64,000 bases of DNA from Mesorhabditis belari (lineage: Eukaryota; Nematoda; Chromadorea; Rhabditida; Rhabditidae). How positions within the stretch are numbered: the first letter of the stretch is position 1; every line of letters starts with the position of its first letter. Below, piece by piece: positions 47,630 through 59,754 of the stretch. A program made the translations under genes and the position numbers. The stretch is taken from NCBI GenBank assembly GCA_958450365.1, contig CAUEEP010000934.1:1689001-1753000 (forward strand), written 5' to 3'. The notes beneath the pieces are model-generated. The model was given only the letters and a program-made list of their open reading frames with translations, was not told the DNA's origin and ran no database searches.

Positions 47630-48370
47630 TTGTTGGTGAATTGAAAACTGCTGGCTATTGTCATATGTTACAGTTTGAGCACTTTCTTCAAAAGAAACCC
47701 ATTTTGGTGTCAATGGAAAAAAGAAAAAAAAGCCTGAAAAAATAAAACACGACGAAAGACTGAAAAATTCTTTGTGGCGGGGTCGTTTTATTGCGTCGGG
47801 TTACGGTAGTTTCCGACGTTTGGCGCGGAAACGTCTGAAAGGCAAAGTGTACGGTGGACGGTCCGAAAGGCATCTGTCGTCAGAATTTTATTATTTCAAA
47901 AGAGAATTCCTTTAAATTGATTTAAAGTAAAATGAAATTAAACCCAATTTGTTTAATTGCTTTTTTAATTATTATTTTTTATTTATTGAGTTGGTGAACT
48001 GAAAACTGCTGGCTATTGTCATATGTGACAGTTTGAGCACTTTCTTCAAAAGAAACCCATTTTGGTGTCAATGGAAAAGTTGTAGAGAATCAAAAATCAA
48101 GCTTATATCCAAATTTTCAGAACGATTCAAAAACTGGTTTTCAAGAAATGCCCAAATTTACGAATTTTCACAAAACTTGCATTTTAAGCGAAACTACCAA
48201 GTCTATCTTTCTGAAAATTTGGCTATAAGCTTGATTTTTGATTCTCTACAACTTTTCTATTGACACCAACATGGGTTTCTTTTGAAGAAAGTGCTCAAAT
48301 GCTCAAACTGGGACATCTCCAGTCCTCCATTTTTGTGTCTCACACTTGTCTCACACACAAACCAAAATCC
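47630..48370. mobile_element. Foldback element, family F: fragment plus full copy
   Basis: 47630-47715 is one end (TTGGTGAATTGAAAACTGCT ... CCATTTTGGTGTCAATGG). 47993-48370 repeats that end and continues through AGAATCAAAAATCAAGCTTA to the complementary arm. Homologous to 35930-36465. Confidence 0.8.
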
Positions 48371-48930
48371 TAAGTGTATCTTTTTGGAAATTTGGATTTT
48401 GAATTTTGGAAAATATCCTAAGCAATTTATCTTCATTTTCCAATTTTAGCCGGCCTTTCCAATCATTGAATGCATTCTTCACTCGCTGTTGCCCATTTTT
48501 TGATTACAGGTTCATTGCTGCCAGCCCTCCAAAGTTTAAAGCCATTTCTTAGCAGTTACCCGATTGAACTCGGTACTTTTTCTTGTTACCCCTCTGTGAC
48601 GTCGCCTTCATTATTAGTATTAGAAAGATCTTGGTGTTTTTTTTGTTTACGATGTGTTCTACATAGCTAGATTTATTCAAATAAATTTATGCACCACAAG
48701 TAAATGTTGACCGTTTTATGCAATTAATTTGTAGTAACAGATAAATAAAATTTCTCAACTGCATCACGGTGAAACCTGAGACAACTGAATTCAGACGTGG
48801 AAAAAATTTGAGATCAGAACGAAGAAGAGTCAAAAAGCGAGACTAGAAGGTCAATAGGAACGTAGGAGCGAAATATCACAAAAAGAATCATTACATTTGG
48901 TAAATTAGCACTTTCCAATATACCCGAGGA
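48371..48930. other. Spacer, possible terminal exon
   Basis: After an AATTTTAG at about 48443-48450 a plus-strand frame reads FQSLNAFFTRCCPFFDYRFI and ends SPPKFKAIS before TAG, with a downstream AATAAA near 48680. No family resemblance and no upstream exons located; a chance frame is likely. Confidence 0.25.
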
Positions 48931-50523
48931 CTATGGTTCATCAAGGTCCACAATAAACGCATAAGCCGGCCCACCAACAAAAACCTTCCCCTCCTTCTCA
49001 ACAGAAGCTTTGATAGAAGCAGCTTTCTCCTTTCCCAATTCATGCTAGAAATTAAAATTTAATTTCAATAATTAATTTTCTAAATATTACCACGATAGAT
49101 TGTCTAATGTGAGTTGCCGGAGATATATAATTCGTGGGACTGGAGATTCCCTCTTTTGAAATTGCGTCTGAAACTGAGTGGGTCCTCTTTCGCACGGTAG
49201 TAACACCACAAATAATTCCAATAAGCCCTTTGGCGCTCCAACATGCTCCGCCTAAAATTTTTCATACAGAAATAAGCATTTTTGAACCTTTTTCATTTGG
49301 GTTATACGACCAAAATATTTACCTGAATCTCCTCTCGAACCCGTAACAGTTCCCAAAACTAATGGACCCATCGATTTGTCACTGCGGCAGAAATAGTGGT
49401 CAACTGAGTGAACGATTCCGGTTGAGTAGACTAATTGCTGCGTTCCAGTGTCCATGTCGCCAAATCCTGCCAGGAGGAAGCTCTCAGATTTCTCAGCTGG
49501 AACCAATCGCGGCGATTTCTAAAAAAATACTCGCTAAATAGGCAGTTTCGCAAATTTTACCGGGCCAATAGCCTTTTCGCTTCGGAGTACAATGAAGCCC
49601 AAGCGCTCTTCGATGTTCAAGACGGCGACTTCGTGCCCTTCATTACCGACGCCTTCATTAGTTTCACTCTTTGCAGGAAAGATTCGAATAGTACTTCCGA
49701 TTTGAAGTTGAAGGTGTGTCCCGTGACTGGATGCGACGAAATAGCGTGGATGGATGCACAACACCGTCGATTTTCCGATCTGCGGATCGAAAGCATAGTA
49801 CATCCATTTGTTTATCGTTTCGGGGATTGGAAGTGGCGTTGAAGAAACTAAAATTGATAGAATTTAGTAGGTGCAAGAGATCTCATCACTAAATAAATCT
49901 AGTCCAAAATGGTAATACTCCCAATGAATTGTATAAGCTTGGAATTGTCTTTTTACCTTAGGGATCTGGCGATTCATGGCGAGGTTCAGCTGAAGAGCCG
50001 GGAGCTCTCACGATTGCAGTCGACGGTCGATACCCACGTTCTCCTTCCCATTCAAGCTTATAAGTTTGACCACCCTTCCAATTGTCGCCGAGTTCATAAA
50101 TAAAATCGTCACCTTCGGGACGGACCCTAAATTAATGCAATTATTCACTAATCAAACCATCAAATCACACAATGTTTAAAACTCACCCCAGAAACAAGTC
50201 ATCTTTCCAAAGTGAAACTGCCAATCCTTTATCAAGCTGAAATGCACGTCGCAGAGTGTATTCGTTCACTTGACCACATTGAACTTGGACTTTGACGACT
50301 TTCTTATCTTTTCCCTGCACGATGATATACTAAAATAAGATTATGAAAACCGATTAGAATAGAAAAAGGTACGTTTTGTTCCATTGACAAATCTCGCTCG
50401 AGCAACGACAAGTCAACGACAGCCTTGCTGACGGCGTTAGAGGTTCCACCGGTAAGAAGGTCGAATTTCTTGGCGTGGAACAATGAGTGAAGCTTGACTG
50501 TTACAAATCGTTGAAGGTGAAGT
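48931..50523 (-). CDS. Trypsin-like serine protease with unrecognised N-terminal region; 5' end not found
   Basis: Seven exons: 50373-50523, 50187-50329, 49957-50126, 49561-49847, 49323-49518, 49091-49251, 48931-49044, with GT/AG junctions and matching phases. The protease half shows CIHPRYFVASSHGTH (catalytic His), VAVLNIEERLGFIVL where the Asp would be expected but is not obvious, and GSRGDSGGACWSAKGLIG (catalytic Ser, oxyanion). The N-terminal part (KKVVKVQVQCGQVNEYTLRR, VRPEGDDFIYELGDNWKGGQ) matches no family I know. An in-frame TAA at 49958-49960 directly precedes the donor of the third listed exon, so the model is either broken, spliced at another donor such as GTGGGT within that exon, or two genes. 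The first listed exon needs an upstream partner that I could not identify. Confidence 0.7.
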
Positions 50524-51551
50524 CTAAGATAAAAAAATTAGCAGAAGTCGCTGGGAGTAAAAGATCTAGAAACAAAATTAAGGAAAGGTCGGAGAAAATG
50601 AAGAAGTGCCGATTGGTCTCAAGGAAAAACGAATGGCACAAAACACCTATCGATTTGCCTGGTCAAGGGGTTGTTTGCATGGAAACGGATAGGATCATCT
50701 AAAATCTTATCCGCCAATGAGGACAAGTTGTCTGGATCAAATTTACTTCCGCACAGTAATGCAATATTTCGTGAAAAGTATAACAAGTAAGGCTCAAGGA
50801 AGTTGCAGAAAAGTTGGTGAAAATGATTTTTGGCGTAAATTTGACAATTAAAAAAACAAAAACATCTGGCAGATTTTCATTCAATAAACTGAATATCTTT
50901 AATGTTTAGGGTCTTTAAAAAGTGTATCTATATAAATAACCGGAATCAACCTTTCTAGAACTTTTTTGTTCTTTGCGGGGGGAGGGGGAGGATGGTGACT
51001 TTTTGGGAGAGGGGCGTTGTTTTAGAAGGACGCAGTTTTGAATGGCGCTGTTTTTGAAGGCGCTGTTTTAGGCGGCTGTATTTTGAGGAGGTCCAGGATA
51101 GTTACTTTCCGCCAAAGTTTTTTTTGCGCAAAAGGGTCATTTACGCAACTTTTCAACACGTTTGAACAAATGCTTTTCCACAACGTTTTTAAGCACTTTT
51201 CAAAACTTTCACGAACATCTTAAAGACTTCCGACTTGTTTCTCAGCTTCATTTTTAATATTAAATACTTTTTGCGGTTTTCCCCGACTAATTCGAATGAA
51301 AAGATGCAATTGATGGTTTGGAAAAGATTTGGAAATTGAGGAAAATTGAGTTGAGAGAAGCTCTAAGTTTTGTATAACTTTCACATAGGCTTGAACAAAT
51401 TTTCAAAGTTGGGAATCGATCTGAAACCAAGTGGATCATATAGAATCGACAACGGAGATTCATAATCTGAAAAAATTAGCTGTCAACTCGACCTGGATCA
51501 CGAGATATTTAATCTAGAAGTTTTTCAACAAAACAAAAAATTTCATTGGTG
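50524..51551. other. Region upstream of the protease, nothing secure
   Basis: Expected to hold the protease's first exon(s). A minus-strand 61-codon frame (50699-50884) has no signal peptide or domain. 50975-51100 is G-rich with GGCGCTGTTTT repeats. Nothing else recognised. Confidence 0.4.
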
Positions 51552-52255
51552 GTGGCTGGCTAGCTGTGGCTGGCTAGGCGCAGCTGGGCGGCAGCGGGCG
51601 CAGCTGGGGCTGGCTAGCGGGGCTGGCAGCTGGTGGCGGCTAGCTGGGGCGGCTGGGCGGGGCTGGCTAGCTGGGGCAGCGGGGCGGCTAGCTGGTGGCG
51701 CAGCTGGTGGCTGGCTAGTGGTGGCTGGCAGGGCCAGCTGGTGGCTGGCAGCTGGTGGCTGGCACGTGGCTGGCTAGCTGGTGGCGGCTAGTGTGGCTGG
51801 CTAGCTGGTGGCTGGCTAGCTGGTGGCTGGCTAGCTGGTGGCTGGCTAGCTGGTGGCTGGCTAGCTGGTGGCTGGCTAGCTGGTGGCTGGCTAGCTGTGG
51901 CTGGCTAGCTGGTGGCTGGCTAGCTGTGGCTGGCTAGCTTGGCTGGCTAGCTGGTGGCTGGCTAGCTGGTGGCTGGCTAGCTGGTGGCTGGCTAGCTGGT
52001 GGCTGGCTAGCTGGTGGCTGGCTAGCTGGTGGCTGGCTAGCTGGTGGCTGGCTAGCTGGTGGCTGGCTAGCTGGCTGGCTAGCTGTGGCTGGCTAGCTGG
52101 TGGCTGGCTGGGCTCGCTGGTGGCTGGCTAGCTGGTGGCTGGCTAGCTGGTGGCTGGCTAGCTGGTGGCTGGCTAGCTGGTGGCTGGCTAGCTGGTGGCT
52201 GGCTAGCTGGTGGCTGGCTAGCTGGTGGCTGGCTAGCTGGTGGCTGGCTAGCTGG
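51552..52255. repeat. 15-bp satellite CTAGCTGGTGGCTGG, ~45 copies
   Basis: Degenerate at the left (51552-51780), nearly perfect 15-mers from about 51790 to 52255. Period 15 leaves both strands open (LASWWLASWW and HQLASHQLAS): artefacts, although very long. Confidence 0.96.
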
Positions 52256-52549
52256 TATTTTTGTATGTATTTTAAATTTAATTTTAAATATATTTTAAAT
52301 GTATTTTTTAGTTTCTTTAATGTAAAAAAACAACCCATGCAAAATTTCAAGTCATTTCACTCATCCAAAGTACTTTATCGTACCAAAAAACGTTTTATCA
52401 GCTGTCAAAAAATGATAGACGCACTTTTATTTTATCAAGAAAAAGTTAACAGAAATAAAAATAACAACACAAACCAAATAAATTAATAATGTGTGGCCCC
52501 TCTTTGCTTTAGTCCAACTTCAAAAAGACGTCCCGGCATCGAAGAGACA

Positions 52550-52715
52550 AGGTCATGGAGCGCTGTTGGCTGAAGCCGATTCGAGGCTACTTGAATGGCT
52601 TTCTTGAGTTCAGTCTACGCTCAAATATTGCTTGTTTCCGTTGTAGACGTCTCAGACAACTGTCCCCCACACATTTTCAAGTAACCTCGAATCACAGAGT
52701 GCATAAGGGCTTTTT
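52550..52715 (+). mobile_element. Palindromic repeat GATTCGAGGCTACTTGAA, copy 1
   Basis: TIR-like GATTCGAGGCTACTTGAA and its complement bound about 125 bp. The whole 165-bp segment recurs inverted at 62941-63112 with a handful of differences. A 50-codon frame (MERCWLKPIRGYLNGFLEF) is shared by the copies but is probably fortuitous. Confidence 0.75.
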
Positions 52716-52729
52716 TAAACCAAGCCCAC

Positions 52730-52800
52730 GTCTCTGTGGTGTAGTCGGTAGAGCGGTGGCCTCTGGATCTCGGGGTCGAGGGTTCGAGTCCTTCTTGAGT
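52730..52800 (+). repeat. tRNA-like sequence, degenerate
   Basis: TGGTGTAGTCGGTAGAGCGG (A-box) and GAGGGTTCGAGTCCTTC (T-arm, pairs with one wobble), followed by TTTTT. The anticodon arm does not fold. Adjacent to copy 1 of the palindromic repeat. Confidence 0.6.
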
Positions 52801-54559
52801 CTTTTTGCTTTTTAGGGAAATTTTAGTTGAAATCATTGCCTCGTTAGCAAGTGCATCAACCATTTTTAAGATTTGAAAGAAAAATAATGGCATTTTGTTG
52901 TTTCAGCCCAGCAATAACGGCATTTTTGAAAGTGTTTAGTCCAAATTGTTCAATCGGTGCGCAAATTTTCGTCGCTTATTCGTTTTAGAAGGAAATTTTC
53001 ACAAGAAATACTTGTATTTCTTTCATTTCTTCTTTAATTCTTCAATTAAGATTTCATAAAACAAAAATCAAACGAAAAATGAAAAGAAAAATCGCTTGAC
53101 ATAGTTGGAAATGAGCTTTAAAACTGATTTTAAATCAGAATTTAAATTAAATTAATAAATTTCAATAATTGTATCAATTTTTAGATCGACTTCCTCTTCT
53201 GAAATTTAAAATTGTGCGTACTCTCTGAGGTATGGGGATATAGTCCAACTCTCACTTTCTAGCACATCGCCTTTACAGATAGTCTCGGATTTTTTCGTCT
53301 TTTCCATCAAAATCCATCAAAAATCCATCAAAATCCATCAAAATTCATTAAAATCATTAATTTTCATTATCTACGATGCATTAAAAGGCAAATTCCCATG
53401 GCAAAAAGCGTCGATAATGTGCAAAAGATATTTGGAATGGTTGAAGGTTTGATTTCAATTGACTTAACCAATCATAAATTCAAATTTGAATTTAGAGAAA
53501 GAATCAGCTTCTTCCAAGGAAGGCAAGGCTTCAAGGACTGACGGCTTTCACTGAAAATTTAGAAGAGAAAATTGTCACGAGCAAATTTGTTCAAAGATTC
53601 CGACTAATTTTCTATAGAATAAAACTCTTCAAATTTGTTGGAAACTTTTTAAAGAGAAATTCAAACTTTTCACTTGAACCACTTCGCGAACTAAAAACTT
53701 CTAGATTTCAAGAAAATTTCTAAAAATATTAAAGCTCAGGTGTATACTACAATCGCCACGACAGCGCCTCGATTTGAGGATCGTTTTAGCGCTTCAGAGA
53801 GGGCAAGTGAACTCCTCATTGCCAATCGGATCAACCGAGAAAAAGGCCCCTTTTAATAACCCCTTCCCCACCGTGTGCCAGAAAGCGCGCGTCTATGGGT
53901 GCGCATAAAGAACACCTAGTGTTTGGCAATTGTTTGAGGTTTTTTCGGCAAAATTTCTCTGAAATAGCTTTATTCCTTTTAAAAGCTTTATTTATTAGTG
54001 AAAAGTTGCTCGGGGAAACGTTCAAGTGAATGAAATATTGAGATTCTCTTCAAGATTCTTCAAAAAATCTAAGATTTTCCCGTTTTTTTGCAAAAATCAA
54101 GCTGGTTTTTGAGGAGGAATTGGAAAAAGTGAAAAAAAAGTGGGGTTTTCATGGAAAATTATGGTTGTTTAGATGAATTTCTTGTTTTTTAAGGTTATTG
54201 AGTGGAAGTTTGAGTGATTTTTGAAGCGGGAAAGTTGTTGTTATTTGAAAGAATTTGAAATTTGAAATTATTTGAAAGAAATTGGGTAAATAAAACGAAT
54301 TCTTGGGAAAGCTAGCGATTTGTGGCACTAGATTTGTTTTTTTTGCGTAAACTTATCCCTTCTGGCGCACGGGATTCTTCAATTTTCTCTTGAAAATGAG
54401 CAAAATATGGAATTAAGTGCGCTAGGAGTTAGGTGTTTAGATTTGTACACAAAGTAAACCAGTGAAATGTGGACGCGAGCGTTTACGGCATATCGAAAAG
54501 TCTCCAAAGGCTTTCAAACTAAGAGATTTTGAAAGATTTGAGTAAAATTTGTGTTTCTA
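52801..54559. other. AT-rich spacer
   Basis: No gene. ATCCATCAAA repeats at about 53305-53345; a small palindromic element (CTTCTGGCGCACGGGATTC against GGAATTAAGTGCGCTAGGAG) at 54340-54460. Confidence 0.55.
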
Positions 54560-55210
54560 CAGGGTGCGTCATAATTATTGCAACAAGAGTTCAAAGACCG
54601 TTTGTGTTTAAAATTTTTTTTTTAAATTTTTTTTTAAAATTTTTTTTTTAAATTTTTTTATTTTTTGTGATGTCAAGAATGTGATGTCAAGAATGTGATG
54701 TCATGGGCGTGTAAAGCCAATAACAATCAAAATTGGACCTTCATGCAAGATGGAGCTCCCGCTCACACGAAGAAGACGGTTCAGGACTGGTGCGTGGCCA
54801 ACTTTCCCTCAGTGATCACCAAGGATGAATGGCCTCCAAACTCACCGGATCTCAATTTGATGGACTTTTCCATTTGGGCAATCTTAGAGGCTAATGTCTG
54901 CTCTCGAAAACACACAAGTTTGGATTCTTTGAAGAAGTCTTTGACCTTGAAGAAGTCTTTGACCTTGAAGAAGTCTTTGACCAAAGGATGGAAGGCGACT
55001 CCTCAAGATGACATTCGGCCCTCAGTGGAGGCATATCCGAACCGATTAAGGGCTGTTATCAAGGCAAAAGGCGGTCATATCGAATGATCTCTTCTTTCCT
55101 TATTTGTTACTGTTAAATAAAGCTATTTCTGTTTAAAAATCTTCTTCCAGTGAAACTTCTTGGTGTGCAATGCCTTGAGTATCTTGTTGCAATAATTATG
55201 ATGCACCCTG
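54560..55210 (+). mobile_element. Internally deleted mariner-type element (DD37D)
   Basis: Ends CAGGGTGCGTCATAATTATT and complement (CTTGTTGCAATAATTATGAT...CACCCTG), with TA on both sides; 651 bp. Only the C-terminal third of the transposase remains, preceded by an A/T-run region. Confidence 0.92.
54695..55087 (+). pseudogene. C-terminal part of a DD37D mariner transposase
   Basis: Reads MQDGAPAHTKKTVQDW (second catalytic Asp) to WPPNSPDLNLMDFSIW (third Asp); I count 37 residues between the two Asp, the DD37D arrangement. It ends LRAVIKAKGGHIE, the family C-terminus. The N-terminal DNA-binding part and first Asp are deleted. An 18-bp unit encoding TLKKSL is present about three times in tandem. 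Non-functional on its own. Confidence 0.88.
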
Positions 55211-55289
55211 TATTGTGCTAGAAAGGATATGTTTTGAGTTTTGAGCACAAAGTACGGGAGCATGAAGATTACGCGGCTGTGTAAAAGCG

Positions 55290-55620
55290 ACAAATCGCAA
55301 TCGTAGAGTGTTTTCGAGTAATCCGTTTTTTCTAAACGCATACTTAGCAAAAATTATCGTACTTTTAGCGAAAATTAGTGCAAAAAATCACGAGCGACGA
55401 CTTATATACGACTTTTTTTGAAAGATATTCAGTCGTTTAAATGTTTTGGTGGGAAATTCCCTTCAAAAGTAAAGATATTCAATTTACTCGACGTGTAAAG
55501 AGGATTACTTCGTAGTTTACTCGACAAAAAAAAAACGTCGATTAATCGAGTGAAAATTTACTCATGCAAATTTTATTCAAGTAATTACTTACTCGCGAGG
55601 AACACACTCTAGTTTTTAGC
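55290..55620. mobile_element. Possible foldback (AGAGTGTTTTCGAGTAA ends)
   Basis: AGAGTGTTTTCGAGTAATCC near 55298 is mirrored by GTAATTACTTACTCGCGAGG...ACACACTCT ending about 55612. ACTTACTCGCGGGGAACACA recurs at 55921-55942. Arms are imperfect. Confidence 0.5.
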
Positions 55621-56370
55621 TTTTTTTTGCTAGTTTCAACAGACTACAAAACGGAAGACTGAATCTCTTGAGCTTTCTCAAGAAAATGATATTCAGTCAA
55701 AGCGTGTGCTTCTATTAGAAGCATTTACGGTATGAGCTTTTTTGCTAAACCTTTTTTTGACCCACAGGTTTTTGATCTACAGGCTTTTGACCTACAATCT
55801 AAACCTACAGGGTGACGCACATTCACCCGCACTCAGTTCAGATTCTCCAGCTTAGCAAAGAGTCAATCAATCGACCTAATCCTTTTTTTTTATTATCAAA
55901 TTGAATATTTCTTAAGTAATTACTTACTCGCGGGGAACACATTCGACGCAACACGGAACTTGTCGGTTCTAAATCCACAAAGACTCATCTCATTTAAGCA
56001 TCCCCATCCGAGTCTTCTCGGTCGATCGATCTGATCGATTTTCGTTTGACTGATCGACTGATCACTTCAAACGAGCACCCTACTTCACTGAACATAATCA
56101 CAGCTCAAAAGTTGTCAACTTCTTGCTTAACCGAGTTGAGTTGTCTTTTGATGTTGTCTCTGTTGTCTCTGTCTGTTGTCTCTGTTGATGTATCACCCGA
56201 CAAGTACCCGGAATACTAACAACGACCGACTGTCTTTTGTATCGACGTTGATGCTCTCACTTTGCCACCATTTTTCTTGTTCTAAACACTAGCTTTTCTA
56301 ACTTTTTTATACGATAATGTAGGCCAATTAAAGAGCTAAATTTTGATATCAGACTCGCAAAAAGTGAAGG
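55621..56370. other. Spacer, nothing recognised
   Basis: No gene; only a few short GTCTCTGTTGTCTCT repeats near 56150-56185. Confidence 0.5.
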
Positions 56371-56754
56371 CATTAGTAAATTGCAATTCCATTCAGCGCA
56401 ATTTTCATTTTTACAATCTTTAATGGTTTCTGTAGTGATTATTGATGGTTTAGATATAATCTTTATTACAGCGATAATAGTTGGTTTACTATTATTGCTA
56501 TTATTTGTACTATTATTGCTTTATAACAGCAATAATAGTTGGTTCAGTGGTTTGAGATTGGGAGAGTAGAGACGACTGTCGTAGAGACGACGGCACATGT
56601 TGGCAGCTCGTTCACATACGGAACTCAGGCTGCTTTGATACGGAACTCAGGCGTCTTACACACAATTGAGTTGAACGCCGGAGTTGAACGGAGGACGTCG
56701 CATATTAAATCTCGCACAATATGGGTTCGCCCACACTGGCTGACCATTTCCATC

Positions 56755-56925
56755 CGTGGTGATCTCGAGATGGACAAGATCGTCACGGATCTAGAGATGG
56801 ACAAGATCGTCACGGATCTCGAGACGGACAAGATCGTCACGGATCTAGAGATCGAGATCACCACGGATCTAGAGATGGACAAGATCGTCACGGATCTAGA
56901 GATGGACAAGATCGTCACGACAGTT
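56755..56925. repeat. 27-bp tandem repeat GATCTAGAGATGGACAAGAT
   Basis: About six units, one shortened. It falls inside a 137-codon plus-strand frame (56539-56952). The part before the repeat (about 56580-56750) has mixed codon composition but no recognised domain, so I do not call a gene. Confidence 0.85.
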
Positions 56926-57769
56926 TCAAAGTGTGCATGTCATTTTAATTAGCTTCTAATAGTCATTTTAATTAGCTTTATTCCTTTAAAATCCTTGAAA
57001 ATCCTTTGAAATCCAATCCCTTTTATCTAAAAGCTTTTGTTGTTCGAAAATTTGTGTGAAATCTTTTAGATATCGAGCTAGGGCGGGGCCTTGGGTCTTT
57101 TCACTTATCCAGAAAGCTCAAAGAAACCAAATCCATCCAAATTCGACTAATCCTTTTCCAACTTGTTCTTTTTAGAGAAAATGTTGATTCAAAAAGATTT
57201 GAAGTTATTGATCATTGTGATTAAATGTAAATCATTGTCATTTATCTTTGATTTCTTTGATTTCCAACAACATTCCAACAAATTCCAACAAATTTCATTC
57301 ATTTTAAGCCTATTTTTTCACTTCTTATCAATTTTTGAATAATTTTTCTATAAAAAACTATCTAAACTTCTCTATTTACCTATCATTTCTTCAATTTTCA
57401 AACAAAATTAGCAACTTTATCCACTTAACTACCGTTCATTTACATTTTTCGGGTCTTTCAGTGGCAAGGGAGCGTCAATTTTTTAATAATTTTTTAACAA
57501 TTTTTTAACAATTTTCTCACTCATTTTTATCCACCGTAAACTTGTCAAATCAAGAAGTTTTAATAATATATAAATAGCTTAGAACATCAGCTTTCAGGAG
57601 CTATTTGTTTTATCAAAAGTTATTAACATAAACTTATATAAAATCGGGTCGCAAGTAGGTCAAAAACTCAAACCTCCGATAACCGTAAATGTCTTATTTT
57701 TCAGCTTGGCAATGTTTAAAAAAATATTTATTTAAAGGCTAGGATCAGCTGATGGCCTTGTTGCAAAGC

Positions 57770-58255
57770 TAAAGTATTAAAAAAGAGATTTAAAGTACTG
57801 AAAGGTGCTAAAAAGTGATAGAAAGTACTAGAAGTACTAAAAGAGCACTAAAAAGTACTTTTAAGTACTAAAAAAGTGCTAAAAGAGTACTTAGAAGTAC
57901 TAAAAAGAACTAAAAAGGACTAAAAAGTACTAAAAGAGTACTAAAAGAGTACTTAGAAGTACTAAAAAGGATTAAAAATGACTAAAAAGTACTAAAAAAG
58001 TACTAAAAAAGTACTAAAAAAGTACTAGAAAGTACTAAAAAGTACTAAAAAGTACTGAAAAGGACTAAAAAGCACTAAAAAGTACTAAAAGAGTAGTTTT
58101 AAGTACTAAAAAAGTACTAAAGAGTACTAAAAGAGTACTTAGAAGTTCTAAAAAGGATTAAAAAGGACTAAAAAGTACTAAAAAAGTACTAAAAAAGTAC
58201 TAGAAAGTACTAAAAAGTACTAAAAGAGCACTAAAAAGTACTAAAAGTACTAAAA
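57770..58255. repeat. ~10-bp satellite AAAGTACTAA
   Basis: Dozens of AAAAAGTACTAAAAGAGTAC-type units, followed by ACTGACTG repeats at 58262-58300. 56950-57769 is AT-rich spacer without a gene. Confidence 0.92.
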
Positions 58256-58324
58256 GGTGGCTGAACTGACTGACTGACCGACTGACTGACTGACTGACTA
58301 ACTTGTCCCTGACTTGTCCCTGAC

Positions 58325-58545
58325 TTGACCCCATCAGACATCAAACTACCACTTATTCAGGCCTCTAAAGCATTTCATCTCCGATCAGCTGTCCAAGAAT
58401 TCCCAAGGAAGTCGAATATGCGGTCACCAACTATTTTTCATCAAAAAAGTCCCCAGCTCTTTAAAGATGGAATTATTGAATTGAGCAAAAGATGGCATGA
58501 TTTTCTAAATTAAAATGGAGAACACCTCTTTTTCCTCTTTAAAAT
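58325..58545 (+). pseudogene. Probable mariner transposase C-terminal remnant
   Basis: The frame ends QLFKDGIIELSKRWHDFLN, then after one TAA NGEHLF, resembling the mariner C-terminus (a Gly-Ile-x-x-Leu-x-x-Arg-Trp motif before a closing N-G segment). No inverted repeats or catalytic motifs nearby. Confidence 0.45.
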
Positions 58546-59754
58546 GGAGCACCTTATATTCCTCTTTATTTATTGTTAACCTAAGAACACTTTATATTCC
58601 TCTTTATTTATTGTTTATCCAATAAAAATTCGCATTATTTTCCCGTCAACCTAATAAAAGGGGTTTTAAATTAAAAACTATAAGTCTAGTCTGATAATTT
58701 GGAAGAAAAGAAAGAAAGGAAAATGATAAGTGTAGTTCATGTTCGTGATATTCCCACCTTGGCTAGATTTAAAGCCACAATTTCGGCAATTGATTTGACT
58801 GCTCTGTGATTCTTTCTTGAGGTATCTATTTATCTTTTGGGTTTGTTTTGAGTGGTGTCCCGGGTAGTTATTGTGATTTTGTTTTGTCGCTATTCAACTG
58901 AATAAAGCATATGCTTTTTTAGTGAAATACCATTGAAAATTTTCAATTAGAGTAAGTTTCTTAATGAAAGGTGAACTTTTTTTGATTCGCCTTTCATTAA
59001 GACTTAAACTTGTCCAATTCTTTTCCAAAACCTTTCACTTTTTAAACTTTTCCAATTCCAAAACCATCAATTCTCAATTTATTATAAGAAAATATTCTTT
59101 TATTTAATTTTATATTTGAATTTTATATTTGAATTTGTTTTTTTTTGGAAGCTTAAATCAATTTTTCGTTTTAAAATCGATTTTTCAATAAACTTCTTTC
59201 CGGAATCGTTTCTTTTTCGATGAAATTGTTTATATTAAGCACTTTTCTTTCTTCATTTGACTTCTATTCATTTCTCTTGACTTCTCTTGACTTCTCTTGT
59301 CTTCCCTTGTCTTCCCTTGTCTTCCCTTGTCTTCTATTCCCTTCTCTTCACTTCTCTTGACTTCTATTCCCTTCTCTTCACTCAAATTATTCTCATTTTA
59401 GAATACAGATCTTTAAATTTGAATATCTAGTGATTTTAGATGAAAAAACAATGAGTTTCTCTGTTGTCGACCACCTTTTTATCTTCTCATTTCTCTTTTT
59501 CATCGTCGACAGCCTCAAGTTGGTTTTAAAGTTGAATATTTTAAAGAAAATCTGCGTAAAATCAAATAGATTATATAAAATATTGAATTAAATGAATATC
59601 TAAGATTGATAAGAGCTTAAAGCGATTGAAAATATCCTTTTGGTGTTATTTGAAAGCTCTGAATCTCTTTTCCAAGATCTACTATAAAATAGCTGTGTCT
59701 GTCTGTTTCCTCCTCATCCAGTAGTCCGATTGAAATAACTTTTAGCTAGTTTGA
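58546..59754. other. AT-rich spacer with simple repeats
   Basis: CTTCCCTTGTCTTCCCTTGT and CTTCTCTTGA repeats at 59270-59390; a 16-bp hairpin CTTAATGAAAGGTGAA/TTCGCCTTTCATTAAG at 58960-59001. No gene. Confidence 0.6.

Noticed and set aside
51755..52486. Frames rich in LASWWLASWW and HQLASHQLAS
   Set aside because: Products of the 15-bp CTAGCTGGTGGCTGG satellite on both strands.
56539..56952. 137-codon plus-strand frame
   Set aside because: Half of it is a 27-bp tandem repeat and the rest has no recognised domain.
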